DNA of 64,000 nucleotides, taken from Gordonia jacobaea. Its GTDB lineage: Bacteria; Actinomycetota; Actinomycetes; Mycobacteriales; Mycobacteriaceae. Numbering within the stretch: the first letter of the stretch is position 1; the number at the start of each line of letters is the position of its first letter. Positions 45,058 to 55,178 of this stretch are shown here, piece by piece. The stretch lies in NCBI RefSeq assembly GCF_001186365.1, contig NZ_LDTZ01000023.1, positions 1-64,000 of the forward strand, written 5' to 3'. The position numbers and the translations under genes are program-made. Under the pieces are notes generated by a model that was not told where the DNA came from, searched no databases, and was given only the letters and a program-made list of their open reading frames with translations.

Positions 45058-46008
45058 ATGACCGCACTGCTCTTCGGCATCATGACGCTGGTTTTCGTCG
45101 GCCCTGCCCCTGAGGCGTTGTCGCGAGCCCAGTGGCCGATCCGTGCACCCCGAGCAGCTATGACGCTCTGGCAAGCGATCGCACTCGCTGCCGTGCTGTC
45201 GGCGTTCAGTTGCGGTCTGGCAATCGCGGCCAATCTGCTCTCCCCCGGCCCAGACGGCACGCCGACGACGCACCCGCTGCGAGAGATCGAACGGGTCGGA
45301 CTTCCGCTGTGGATTGCCTACGTCGGAGTCTTCGCGCTGACACTGCTCATCGGCGCCCGTTTGATCTTCACCATCGTTCGCGTCGGCGTACGCACCCGTG
45401 CGCGACGGGCGACACATCGCCAACTCATCGACATCCTCGACCGCTGCGACCGTTCCGATCAGTCGCATCCGCTGTTCGGTCGCGATATCCGAATGATCGA
45501 TGTCGAGCAGCCGCTCGCGTACTGCCTGCCCGGTATTCGCCAGCGCGTCGTGCTCAGCGAGGGCGTCGTGGCGCGACTTTCCCGGGACGAACTCATCGCC
45601 GTCATCGCGCACGAACGTGCGCACCTCCGAGCGCGCCACGACCTCGTCCTCGAGGCGTTCATTGCGCTTCATGAAGCGTTCCCTCGCTTCGTGCGCAGTT
45701 CCTCGGCGCTCGGGTCCGTCGAGCTTCTCGTCGAGGCCCTCGCCGACGACCAGGCCGTTCGGGCGACCGCGCCGACGACACTCGGGCGTGCGCTGGTGGC
45801 CTGCGCCGACGCCGTCGCTCCACGCGGCGCGATGGCCGTCGGCGGCCCGACAACCCTGACCCGCGTTCATCGACTCCGCCACGATCGCGCGCCGATCTGG
45901 TTGGTCACAGTGGCATATTCAGGGGCGATCGCGATCTTGGTGGTACCGACGCTCGCCGTCGCGATCCCGTGGCTGACCGAACTGAGCAGGCTCGTCTCGG
46001 CTCACTGA
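45058..46008 (+). CDS. M56-family (BlaR1-like) membrane metallopeptidase
   Basis: 316 residues. About four hydrophobic segments (around 1-15, 38-61, 82-107 and 295-313) surround a cytoplasmic zinc-protease domain with 'AVIAHERAHL' (HExxH at 185-189). 'EALADDQAV' (about 225-240) supplies the third ligand region. It lacks the C-terminal penicillin-sensor domain of staphylococcal BlaR1, as does Rv1845c. It should cleave the adjacent BlaI on a membrane signal. ATG 45058 after CTAGGACAG. Confidence 0.88.
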   Translation: MTALLFGIMTLVFVGPAPEALSRAQWPIRAPRAAMTLWQAIALAAVLSAFSCGLAIAANLLSPGPDGTPTTHPLREIERVGLPLWIAYVGVFALTLLIGARLIFTIVRVGVRTRARRATHRQLIDILDRCDRSDQSHPLFGRDIRMIDVEQPLAYCLPGIRQRVVLSEGVVARLSRDELIAVIAHERAHLRARHDLVLEAFIALHEAFPRFVRSSSALGSVELLVEALADDQAVRATAPTTLGRALVACADAVAPRGAMAVGGPTTLTRVHRLRHDRAPIWLVTVAYSGAIAILVVPTLAVAIPWLTELSRLVSAH

Positions 46009-46097
46009 TGCTCTCGCCGGCCGCGCCCACGTGGGACACAGTCGACCTCTGCGGTTGCGACACTTCGGACGCCACAGAACACAGGACGCCTTCGAGG

Positions 46098-46110
46098 CAA
46101 TAGGCTATTG
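46098..46110. promoter_or_regulatory. Palindrome overlapping the gnd1 -10 box
   Basis: CAATAG-G-CTATTG is a perfect dyad whose TAGGCT (46101-46106) is a plausible -10 hexamer. It ends six bases before the ATG at 46113, and no Shine-Dalgarno lies between. A leaderless transcript with an operator over the -10 fits. Confidence 0.5.
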
Positions 46111-46112
46111 GC

Positions 46113-47573
46113 ATGACCAACTCCGCCACATCGTCCGCGTCGTCGAAGGCCCAGATCGGAGTCACCGGGCTAGCAGTCATGGGCTCCAACATCGCCCGCA
46201 ATTTCGCCCACCACGGATACACGGTGGCACTCCACAATCGCTCGATCGCCAAGACCGACGCTCTCCTCGATGAACACGGCAGCGAGGGCAACTTCATCCG
46301 TACCGAGACGATGCAGGAGTTCGTCGACGCGTTGGAGAAGCCACGTCGCGTGCTGATCATGGTCAAGGCCGGCGACCCCACCGATGCGGTCATCGGTGAG
46401 CTGGCCGACGTGATGGAGAAGGGCGACATCATCATCGATGGCGGCAACTCCCTCTACACCGACACAATCCGTCGCGAAGCGGCGATGGCCGAACGCGGCC
46501 TGAACTTCATCGGCGCGGGCATCTCCGGCGGCGAGGAAGGTGCACTCAACGGTCCGTCGATCATGCCCGGCGGCCCCGCGGTGTCCTACGAATCGGTCGG
46601 CCCGATGCTGGAGAAGATCTCCGCGCACGTCGACGGTGAGCCCTGTTGCACTCACATCGGCCCCGACGGCAGCGGCCACTTCGTGAAGATGGTCCACAAC
46701 GGCATCGAGTACGCCGACATGCAGCTCATCGGCGAGGCGTACGACCTGATGCGCCGAGGCCTCGGCATGGAGCCCGCCGAGATCGCCGACGTCTTCGCTG
46801 AGTGGAACAAGGGTGAGCTCGAGAGCTACCTGGTCGAGATCACCGCGCAGGTGCTGGCCCAGGTCGACGCGGAGACCGGGAAACCACTGGTCGACGTCGT
46901 CGTCGACCAGGCAGGCCAGAAGGGTACGGGCCGATGGACGGTGAAGGCCGCACTCGATCTCGGCATCCCGGTGACCGGAATCGCCGAGGCGGTGTTCGCC
47001 CGAGCGCTGTCGAGCGCCTCCGACCAGCGCTCTGCGGCAACGTCGCTGGCGTCGGGAACACTGGCAGAACCGCCCAAGGACAAAGATCAGTTCATCGAGG
47101 ACATCCGCCGCGCGCTCTATGCATCCAAGATGGTCGCGTACGCGCAGGGGTTCGACGAGATCAGCGCGGGCAGCCAGGAGTACGACTGGAACGTCAACCC
47201 CGGCGCGCTTGCCACGATTTGGCGCGGGGGCTGCATCATCCGCGCCAAGTTCCTGAACCGAATCCGCGACGCATACGCCGACAACAAAGATCTGCCGAGC
47301 CTGCTGCTCGCGCCCTACTTCACCGACGCCGTGGAGTCGTCACTCGACAGTTGGCGCCGAGTCGTGTCGTCGGCGACGCTGATGGGAGTGCCCGTACCGG
47401 CATTCGCCTCGTCGATCTCCTACTACGACGGATTGCGTAGCGAGCGGCTGCCTGCCGCCCTGACGCAGGGCCTGCGCGACTACTTCGGCGCCCACACCTA
47501 CAAGCGCATCGACAAGCCCGGAACGTTCCACACACTCTGGGGCCAGGATCGCACCGAGGTGCAGACAGACTGA
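46113..47573 (+). CDS. gnd: 6-phosphogluconate dehydrogenase (decarboxylating)
   Basis: 486 residues. Rossmann loop 'IGVTGLAVMGSNIARNFA', substrate-binding 'GISGGEEGALNGPSIMPGG', and the catalytic 'GHFVKMVHNGIEYADMQLI' (Lys in FVKMVHNGIEY) are all present. The C-terminal helical domain ends 'FHTLWGQD'. It oxidises 6-phosphogluconate to ribulose-5-phosphate with NADP in the pentose phosphate pathway. It is the Gnd1 type of mycobacteria (Rv1844c position). The stop codon overlaps the inferred CTG start of the next gene. Confidence 0.97.
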   Translation: MTNSATSSASSKAQIGVTGLAVMGSNIARNFAHHGYTVALHNRSIAKTDALLDEHGSEGNFIRTETMQEFVDALEKPRRVLIMVKAGDPTDAVIGELADVMEKGDIIIDGGNSLYTDTIRREAAMAERGLNFIGAGISGGEEGALNGPSIMPGGPAVSYESVGPMLEKISAHVDGEPCCTHIGPDGSGHFVKMVHNGIEYADMQLIGEAYDLMRRGLGMEPAEIADVFAEWNKGELESYLVEITAQVLAQVDAETGKPLVDVVVDQAGQKGTGRWTVKAALDLGIPVTGIAEAVFARALSSASDQRSAATSLASGTLAEPPKDKDQFIEDIRRALYASKMVAYAQGFDEISAGSQEYDWNVNPGALATIWRGGCIIRAKFLNRIRDAYADNKDLPSLLLAPYFTDAVESSLDSWRRVVSSATLMGVPVPAFASSISYYDGLRSERLPAALTQGLRDYFGAHTYKRIDKPGTFHTLWGQDRTEVQTD

Positions 47574-48226
47574 ACGCAGCGGAGCTGTCGCGGGTTCTGG
47601 TCATCTCTCCGCATCTCGACGATGCGGTGTATTCGGCCGGCGCAGCGCTGTCGGCGATGGACGACGTCGTTGTCGTGACCATGTTGGCCGGGCGGCCCGA
47701 TCCGCCTCAGCACACGGAATGGGATCGCTCGACCGGCTTCGCGTCTTCGACCGAAGCACTCGACATCCGCCGAGCAGAGGACGAGAAGGCCGTCGCGACG
47801 ATCGGTGGTCGCGCGGTACATCTCGATTTCCTCGACCAGCAGTACGGTGGCGCCGACCTCGAGGCGCTGAGCGGTGCGGTATCCGAACTGGTGGAAACCC
47901 ACCGACCACAGGTGGTTATCGGACCGCTCGGTGTCAGGCATGCCGATCACTTGCTCGTACGTAACGCGGTTCTTGCGGCACGGGTGCCGGTTCCCCTGTG
48001 GATGTACGCGGATCTGCCGTACTGCAATTACAGCCGCAGCGACGAGATGGCCAGTCGCGACGTGTTGCGTTGGCGGGGATGCGTGCTCGACGAGGTGCAT
48101 CCGGCCGCCGGGTCGATGGATCTCAAACGCGCGGCCGTCGAGTGCTACCCCACCCAGAACACGCAGTTCGACATGAACAAAATCGTTGCACCCGAACGTT
48201 TTTGGGCTGTCACCCGCGACCTCTGA
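47570..48226 (+). CDS. PIG-L/LmbE-family deacetylase with apparent CTG start
   Basis: 218 residues if translation starts at CTG 47570. 'VLVISPHLDDAVYSAGAAL' is the zinc-binding signature (PHLDD), and 'VIGPLGVRHADHLLVRNAVL' gives the other His ligand. The GTG at 47627 is the first standard start codon but would cut off the PHLDD motif. No ATG, GTG or TTG lies in frame upstream for at least 100 bases. The CTG at 47570 overlaps the gnd1 stop (CTGA) and follows GAGGTG at a workable distance. The protein is related to LmbE-like enzymes placed next to glycosyltransferases in surface-sugar pathways, and one such gene lies downstream on the other strand. Its last 27 codons are part of a tandem duplication. 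Confidence 0.82.
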   Translation: MNAAELSRVLVISPHLDDAVYSAGAALSAMDDVVVVTMLAGRPDPPQHTEWDRSTGFASSTEALDIRRAEDEKAVATIGGRAVHLDFLDQQYGGADLEALSGAVSELVETHRPQVVIGPLGVRHADHLLVRNAVLAARVPVPLWMYADLPYCNYSRSDEMASRDVLRWRGCVLDEVHPAAGSMDLKRAAVECYPTQNTQFDMNKIVAPERFWAVTRDL

Positions 48227-48472
48227 CAGTCACCGGAAGCGCACCAGGCACGTCCACCGCCGGGGCGGACGCCGGATGCGGCAGAGTCCGGCGACGACCA
48301 TGCCGTCGGCGACTGACCTGGTCCCGATCTCACTGAATGCTGGACTCGGGCACGGCGGCCGGCGTCGCTGCGTACACAACTGCGACGCCAGCGGGACGCC
48401 GCGACAATTATTGTCGCGGCCTCGCGCTGACGACCAGATTGTGTACGTACCCCCGCCGTGCTCCCACGAGGG
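48145..48472. repeat. Tandem duplication, unit A
   Basis: First copy of a unit of about 329 bp. It holds the last codons of the deacetylase gene, 140 bases of noncoding DNA and the hairpin at 48372-48446. Bases 48145-48341 match 48473-48670 with about 90% or better identity by eye. Confidence 0.85.
48372..48446. repeat. 75-nt hairpin in unit A
   Basis: Outer arms GTACACAA/TTGTGTAC, then CTG/CAG and CAGCG/CGCTG pairing, and an inner perfect GCCGCGACAAT/ATTGTCGCGGC (48398-48420) around one unpaired T. About 27 pairs in all. It lies between converging genes, so termination is one possible role. Confidence 0.8.
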
Positions 48473-48555
48473 CTACCCCACCCGAGAACACGCAGTTCGA
48501 CATCGACAAAATCGTTGCGTCCGAACGTTTTTGGGCTGTCACCCGCGACCTCTGA
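48473..48555 (+). pseudogene. Duplicated 3' fragment of the PIG-L deacetylase gene
   Basis: It reads 'ENTQFDIDKIVASERFWAVTRDL', against 'QNTQFDMNKIVAPERFWAVTRDL' at the real C-terminus. The inserted base shifts its frame relative to the parent sequence. An open frame from 48337 runs through the unit A hairpin into this tail, but nothing suggests it is translated. Confidence 0.75.
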
Positions 48556-48719
48556 CAGTCACCGGAAGCGCACCAGACACGTCCACCGCCGTGGCGGACG
48601 CCGGATACGGCACAGTCCGGCGCCGAACATGCCGTCGACGACTGAGCCCGACCCGATCTCACTGAATGCTCAACCAGGTCACGGCCGCACCAAGCCGATG
48701 CGTACACACAAGCCGATGC

Positions 48720-48794
48720 GTACTCAACTGCGACGTCAGCGGGACGCCGCGACAATAATTGTCGCGGCCTCGCGCTGACGACCGGATTGTGTAC
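48720..48794. repeat. 75-nt hairpin in unit B
   Basis: Same length and layout as in unit A. The inner 11-bp arms (48746-48768) are unchanged and only the unpaired centre is A instead of T. The middle stem is longer here (CGTCAGCG/CGCTGACG). The left outer arm has decayed to GTACTCAA. Confidence 0.8.
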
Positions 48795-48837
48795 GTACCC
48801 CCGGCAGCGCTCCTACAAGTGCGCGCGTTCTTGGCGG

Positions 48838-49890
48838 TCACCGGGTGCGCAGCACTCGCGCGTACGCCGATGGCGACGCCGCCATGCCGACCGCGAACGC
48901 CGCGGAGCGCAACTGGCCGCTGGCGACCAGCGGGACCACGTCGGCAAGCGACGACCGCCGGCGCGACTCCGCGATCAGAGAACGGACTACCTCGGGGTCG
49001 CCGGAGTTGGCCTGCGCGGCGCGCATCGCCATGTGCGCGGCGGGTATGAGCACCTCCCGATATCGAAACGCGCGGGCGAGCGAGCGGTTCCGACTCCCCT
49101 CCAGCCAGCTCGATCCCCACCCCGATGGCGTGTTGCGCTCGCGAAGCTCCGGAGCAAGTCGGGCCACTTCGTCGCCCATCGCGAAGACATCGGCCGTGTG
49201 CGTGCACGTGACCTGAGACGTCGACTCGGGATGCTGCCGATACCAGAGCAGCGGCTCGTCGACGAGGGCGACGCGGTCGGCGCGCAGAGCGATGCGCAAC
49301 GTTGCGGCCATGTCCTCGTAGGCCCTGCGTTCGTCCCAGGGCGCGTCGCCGAGCACCGCACGCCGGAACAAACGTGCGGGTGGATAGGCCTTCACCTTGC
49401 CCCGCATGAGCATGCGAGCGAATTCGTTGCCGCCGACAGCCCCCTGACGTGGTTGTCGCGGTTCGGCAACTCCGAGAGCAGCGCCGACCGGATCGACGAA
49501 CACCGTTCGGCACGAGGCGAAGTCGGCATCTTCGCGGACCAGCGCGTCGAGCATGCGGGCGGCGAACGTGGGGTCGGCGAGGTCGTCGCTGTCGAAGAAC
49601 CAGATCACGTCACCGGTTGCGGCACGCAGGCCCGCGTTTCGCGCATAGCCCGCTCCGTGATTGCGGTCGAGTTCGACGACACGGTGTTCGACATCAGCGG
49701 ACGTGAGGATGCGTGTCGCCATCCCGATCGATCCGTCGTCGCCGCGGTCGTCGACCAGGACCACTTCGTCGACGGGCCGGGTTTGGCTCAAGATCGCGCG
49801 CAGGCACGGCTCGATGTACTGCGCACTTCGATACACGGGAATGACGACCGACAGGCGCGTCGGTTCGGGCGTCGGCGCCACCTTGCCCAC
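48838..49890 (-). CDS. Family 2 glycosyltransferase
   Basis: 350 residues. GT-A fold: 'LSVVIPVYRSAQYIEPCLRAI', 'VDEVVLVDDRGDDGS', 'NHGAGYARNAGLRAATGDVIWFFDSDD' (DSDD at 100-103 is the nucleotide-sugar/metal site). The C-terminal 150 residues are helical and charged, without a transmembrane segment. It adds a sugar to an unknown acceptor, plausibly a cell-surface glycolipid or polysaccharide. GTG start at 49890. An IdeR-type box lies about 40 bases upstream, so expression may be iron-responsive. It converges with the PIG-L gene across the hairpin duplication. Neither gene is present at this point in the mycobacterial order. Confidence 0.88.
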   Translation of the reverse strand: MGKVAPTPEPTRLSVVIPVYRSAQYIEPCLRAILSQTRPVDEVVLVDDRGDDGSIGMATRILTSADVEHRVVELDRNHGAGYARNAGLRAATGDVIWFFDSDDLADPTFAARMLDALVREDADFASCRTVFVDPVGAALGVAEPRQPRQGAVGGNEFARMLMRGKVKAYPPARLFRRAVLGDAPWDERRAYEDMAATLRIALRADRVALVDEPLLWYRQHPESTSQVTCTHTADVFAMGDEVARLAPELRERNTPSGWGSSWLEGSRNRSLARAFRYREVLIPAAHMAMRAAQANSGDPEVVRSLIAESRRRSSLADVVPLVASGQLRSAAFAVGMAASPSAYARVLRTR

Positions 49891-49930
49891 GTCACTCCTC
49901 GTACTCAGTCACTTCACAGCGGTTTGCCAG

Positions 49931-51478
<1,548 letters not shown>

Positions 51479-51501
51479 GCCCTCGCCACCGACGCCGCAC
51501 C

Positions 51502-51543
51502 TAGAATGGTCTGCGTTGCCCACGGAGTGCACCGACTCCGTGG
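51502..51543 (+). promoter_or_regulatory. Promoter and 5'-leader hairpin of the CNNM operon
   Basis: TAGAAT (51502-51507) is a good -10. A transcript from it would begin just before CCACGGAGT/ACTCCGTGG (51520-51528 with 51535-51543), a 9-bp hairpin. A second small dyad, GCCTGTG/CCACAGGC, lies near 51590. The leader would be about 115 nt. The first hairpin could alternatively be the end of guaB1. Confidence 0.45.
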
Positions 51544-51628
51544 CGCTGTTCCCAGCCACTCGGTGCGTCATGGAGGGATCGCCTGTGCCACAGGCACCGG
51601 ACGCTCTGTCTCGCCACGAAGGTGACAC

Positions 51629-53035
51629 GTGCAGGCGCTGATCATCGTCGCCAGCCTGATCGGCTTCATAGCGCTGACACTTGGTACCGCGATCTTCGTC
51701 GCAGCCGAGTTCTCCCTCACGGCGCTCGAACGGTCAGCTGTCGAATCCGAGGTCGCCACGCGTGGCGACCGTCGTTCACGCATTGTGCAACGCGCGCACA
51801 AGACGCTGTCGTTCCAGCTCTCCGGCGCACAGCTCGGTATCACGATCACCACGCTGATCACCGGTTACATCGCCGAACCGGTGCTCGCGCAGATCCTCGG
51901 TCCCGCGTTCCGCGCGATGGGAGTGAGCGAATCGGTCGCGTCGGTCCTCTCACTCGTATTCGCGCTGCTCATCGCGACGTCACTGTCGATGGTGCTCGGC
52001 GAGCTGGTACCCAAGAACATCGCGATCGCACGCCCGATGGCGGTGGCACGTGCCACCGCCGCACCTCTCGCCTACTTTTCGCTGGCGTTCCGCTGGGTCA
52101 TCCGCGGTCTCAACGGTGCCGCGAACTGGATCGTGCGTCGGATGGGTATCGAGCCTGCCGAGGAACTGCGGTCGGCACGATCGCCGTCGGAGTTCGGTTC
52201 GCTCGTGCGCAACTCGGCCAAGCAGGGGTCGATCGACCCGGAGACGGCGATGCTGGTCGATCGCTCACTCAAGTTCGGTGAACTCACCGCCGAGGATCTG
52301 ATGACGCCGCGGGTCACGGTCGAATATCTCGACCGCGACGACACGATTCGTGACCTCGTGATGGCGACGTCGCGCACCGGACACTCGCGCTTCCCGATCG
52401 TCAACGACGGCGATCTCGACGACATGATCGGGGTCGTCCACATCAAACAGGCGTTCACCGTCGCACCGGAAGAACAACTCTCGACGACCCTCTCGTCGAT
52501 TGCGCGCTCGGTGCCCACCGTCCCGACCACCCTCGACGGCGACGCGTTGATGGAGCAGATCCGTGCCGACGGCATGGAGGTCTGCGTCGTGATCGACGAG
52601 TACGGCGGCACGGCCGGCATCGTGACCACCGAGGACCTGATCGAAGAGATCCTCGGCGACGTCACCGACGAGCACGACGACGAGCGCGCCGACGTCCAGG
52701 TCGACGCGAACGGATACCTGCTCTCAGGGCTGCTCCGCACCGACGAGGTCGCCGACGCCACCGGCTACCGCGCTCCCGATGGTCCCTACGACACGCTCGG
52801 CGGGCTGGTGATGAACGAACTCGGTCGCATCCCGGCAGCAGGCGATTCCGTCGACCTCCCGGTGGTGGTGACCCTGCGCGACGATGACGAAGACGAATCC
52901 GACGAGGAGTTCGACACGACCCCGTGGAACGCGACTGTCGTCGCGATGGATGGCCGACGCGTCGACGTCGTACGGCTGACCCCGATCACACCAGACGACG
53001 CAACGTCCGACAGTCCGGGAGCTCGCGATGAGTGA
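51629..53035 (+). CDS. CNNM/CorC-family membrane protein (DUF21-CBS-CorC)
   Basis: 468 residues. Transmembrane DUF21 domain at about 1-190: 'FVAAEFSLTALERS', 'LSGAQLGITITTLITGYIAEP', 'SMVLGELVPKNIAIARP'. A CBS pair follows at about 205-340 ('DLMTPRVTVEYLDRDD', 'CVVIDEYGGTAGIVTTEDLIEEILGD') and a CorC/HlyC C-terminal domain at about 350-435. The family handles divalent cations, usually Mg2+ efflux; older annotations say hemolysin. Counterpart of Rv1842c. GTG start at 51629; overlaps the paralogue downstream by eight bases. Confidence 0.93.
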   Translation: MQALIIVASLIGFIALTLGTAIFVAAEFSLTALERSAVESEVATRGDRRSRIVQRAHKTLSFQLSGAQLGITITTLITGYIAEPVLAQILGPAFRAMGVSESVASVLSLVFALLIATSLSMVLGELVPKNIAIARPMAVARATAAPLAYFSLAFRWVIRGLNGAANWIVRRMGIEPAEELRSARSPSEFGSLVRNSAKQGSIDPETAMLVDRSLKFGELTAEDLMTPRVTVEYLDRDDTIRDLVMATSRTGHSRFPIVNDGDLDDMIGVVHIKQAFTVAPEEQLSTTLSSIARSVPTVPTTLDGDALMEQIRADGMEVCVVIDEYGGTAGIVTTEDLIEEILGDVTDEHDDERADVQVDANGYLLSGLLRTDEVADATGYRAPDGPYDTLGGLVMNELGRIPAAGDSVDLPVVVTLRDDDEDESDEEFDTTPWNATVVAMDGRRVDVVRLTPITPDDATSDSPGARDE

Positions 53036-54104
53036 CGCATGGGCAATCGTCCTCACCGTCGTGTTGCTCGCGGGCAACGCGTTCTTCGTCGGCGCCGAAT
53101 TCTCCCTCATATCGGCACGTCGCGACCGACTTGAAGCGCTCGCCGAGAGTGGAAAATCGCGGGCCCGCACCGTGATCCGAGCAGGCGAGCATCTCTCACT
53201 CATGCTCGCGGGCGCCCAGCTGGGCATCACGATCTGTTCGATCCTGCTCGGTCGGGTCGGCGAGCCTGCGGTCGCACATATCCTCGAGCGTCCCCTCGAC
53301 GCCGCTCACGTCCCCGAATCGCTGCTGCACCCGATCTCGTTCGCCGTGGCCCTCGGACTCGTCGCGGTGCTCCACATCCTGCTCGGCGAGATGGTGCCCA
53401 AGAACATCGCTCTCGCCGGTCCGGAACGCTCAGCCATGCTGCTCGTCCCCGTTCACCTCGGCTTCATCAAGATCGTCCGCCCGCTCATCGCGTTCTACAA
53501 CTGGTTGGCGAACATCACGCTTCGCGCATTGCGTATCGAACCCAAGGACGAACTCGACTCGACGGTCTCCCCCGTCGAACTCGCCCAGATGCTCGGTGAG
53601 TCCCGCGAGGAAGGCCTGATCGACGCCGAGGAACACGAGCGCCTGACCCGCGCACTGCGCTCGGTCGCACGCACGGTGTCGGAGGTGATGATCCCGCTCG
53701 ATCGCATGCGCAGCGTCGACGTCGAGGTCGATCCGGTGACCGGTGGCGTCGGACCGACCCTCGGGTCGGTCGAGCGGGCCGTCAGCGACACCGGTTTCTC
53801 CCGATTCCCGGTGCGCGGCCTCGACGGCACCTTCACGGGCTACCTGCACCTGAAGGACGTGCTCGACGACATCCTCGACGACAACGTCGGCCAGGAGACG
53901 ATCATCGGCGTCGACAAGATCCGTCCACTTCCGGTGATCGGCATCGACACCCCACTCGACGACGCGACGCGTGCCCTACGCCGCACCAGCTCGCACCTCG
54001 GTGCGGTGGTCAACGACTCGGGACGCACCGTCGGCATCGTGGCGCTCGCCGACCTCGTGGAGGAATTCGTCGGCACCGTCCGCGACGAAACGCATCGGGT
54101 GTGA
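53028..54104 (+). CDS. CNNM-family membrane protein, shorter paralogue (DUF21-CBS)
   Basis: 358 residues. DUF21 domain ('FVGAEFSLISARRDR', 'LAGAQLGITICSILLGRVGEP', 'LHILLGEMVPKNIALAGP') and a CBS pair ('VSEVMIPLDRM', 'AVVNDSGRTVGIVALADLVEEFVG'), but no CorC C-terminal domain. It probably pairs with the preceding longer protein as a heterodimer, since the two genes overlap and CNNM proteins are dimers (inference). Counterpart of Rv1841c. Confidence 0.92.
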   Translation: MSDAWAIVLTVVLLAGNAFFVGAEFSLISARRDRLEALAESGKSRARTVIRAGEHLSLMLAGAQLGITICSILLGRVGEPAVAHILERPLDAAHVPESLLHPISFAVALGLVAVLHILLGEMVPKNIALAGPERSAMLLVPVHLGFIKIVRPLIAFYNWLANITLRALRIEPKDELDSTVSPVELAQMLGESREEGLIDAEEHERLTRALRSVARTVSEVMIPLDRMRSVDVEVDPVTGGVGPTLGSVERAVSDTGFSRFPVRGLDGTFTGYLHLKDVLDDILDDNVGQETIIGVDKIRPLPVIGIDTPLDDATRALRRTSSHLGAVVNDSGRTVGIVALADLVEEFVGTVRDETHRV

Positions 54105-55036
54105 CGATGCCGTCCGCAGCACCCGGCCAACCCATCGAGCTCTCAAACGCTGTCCTATCCCCCGCCACCTGGCAGGCGCGCCGCGCCGAGCACGAGTCGC
54201 GCGTCGAAGATCTCGTCGGGCCATACCTGCGTTCGAGGGCGCAGGGCGAGAAGCACCCCGTCCTCGACTTCTTGTTCACCTACTACTCGGCACGCCCGTC
54301 GCACATACGCCGATGGCACCCGGGGTACGGCGTCCTGCTGGCGGCGCCGGGGACAGCGGGCGGCCGCGACCTCGCGCGTGTCCTCGACGAACTGTCGACG
54401 CTGCGGGGCTACGCCCGAACCCGCGACGGAGGCGTGACCGTCGACCCCGCGTTCCTGGATGAACGTCGCGGTGCGCTTCTCGCCACCTGCGCACTGCTCG
54501 ACGCCACTGCATCCCGCCCCGCACGCCTGGGATGCTTCGGTCTGCACGAGTGGGCGATGGTCTATCGCACCGACGCTCCCCGACATTCCGTCCCGCTGCG
54601 GCTCGGACCCGCGGCCACCGAAACCGTCGTCGAATCGATGCCGTTGCGGTGCACACACTTCGACGCCTTTCGTTTCTTCACCGACGCTGCTCGTCCACGC
54701 AATGAGTCGACGTTGACGCGGCGCACACAGATCGACCACGAACAACCCGGCTGTCTGCACGCGACCATGGATCTGTATCGCGCATGCATCACTCTGGCGC
54801 CACTCATTCCCGCGGAGTTGACGCTGGACGCGTTCGAGCTCGCTCTCACCGCCCGTGAGCTCGACATGCGGGCGAGTCCCTACGATCTGCGCGACCTCGG
54901 ATATCTGCCCGTCGAGATCGAGACGGCTGCGGGACGCGCCGAGTATGTCCGCGAGCAGTCGGCCATCGCCGATCGCGGCGTCGAGCTGCGCGGCACGCTG
55001 CGTTCTTACCTGGGCGCGCTGCTCGACGCCTGCTGA
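54101..55036 (+). CDS. Conserved actinobacterial protein, sometimes annotated as a DNA glycosylase
   Basis: 311 residues. Conserved-looking segments are 'HPVLDFLFTYYSARPSHIRRWHPGYG', 'LGCFGLHEWAMVYR' and 'HFDAFRFFTDAARPRN'. It has His/Asp/Glu-rich motifs but none of the helix-hairpin-helix or AlkA/MPG features I know, so a 3-methyladenine-glycosylase label would be unsupported. It overlaps the CNNM gene by four bases (GTGA) and may be translated with it; an ATG two codons later is also possible. Confidence 0.8.
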   Translation: MTMPSAAPGQPIELSNAVLSPATWQARRAEHESRVEDLVGPYLRSRAQGEKHPVLDFLFTYYSARPSHIRRWHPGYGVLLAAPGTAGGRDLARVLDELSTLRGYARTRDGGVTVDPAFLDERRGALLATCALLDATASRPARLGCFGLHEWAMVYRTDAPRHSVPLRLGPAATETVVESMPLRCTHFDAFRFFTDAARPRNESTLTRRTQIDHEQPGCLHATMDLYRACITLAPLIPAELTLDAFELALTARELDMRASPYDLRDLGYLPVEIETAAGRAEYVREQSAIADRGVELRGTLRSYLGALLDAC

Positions 55037-55178
55037 CGACGCCATTTACCCCGCGGGTAACATGGAGCGCGTTCACGATCGCCCCTGTTGTCCCGATGAG
55101 GGCTGATGACGTGCGCGGATTCGACATCGAAAGCCGCAGCGCCACCGGCTTCCGGGCCACCGGAGAAGGAAGGCTCTT

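Larger units (their letters stand above)
48473..48812. repeat. Tandem duplication, unit B
   Basis: Second copy of the unit. It has one inserted G near its start and scattered substitutions. A local 18-base duplication (AGCCGATGCGTAC... at about 48692-48727) lies just before its hairpin. Similarity fades near 48812. Confidence 0.85.

Noticed and set aside
48145-48815. Integron-like cassette array (short coding end plus hairpin, repeated)
   Set aside because: The hairpins lack the GTTRRRY/RYYYAAC core sites of attC, no integrase is present, and both units derive from one duplication.
48145-48815. CRISPR array
   Set aside because: Only two copies of a 329-bp unit, no regular short repeat-spacer pattern and no cas genes.
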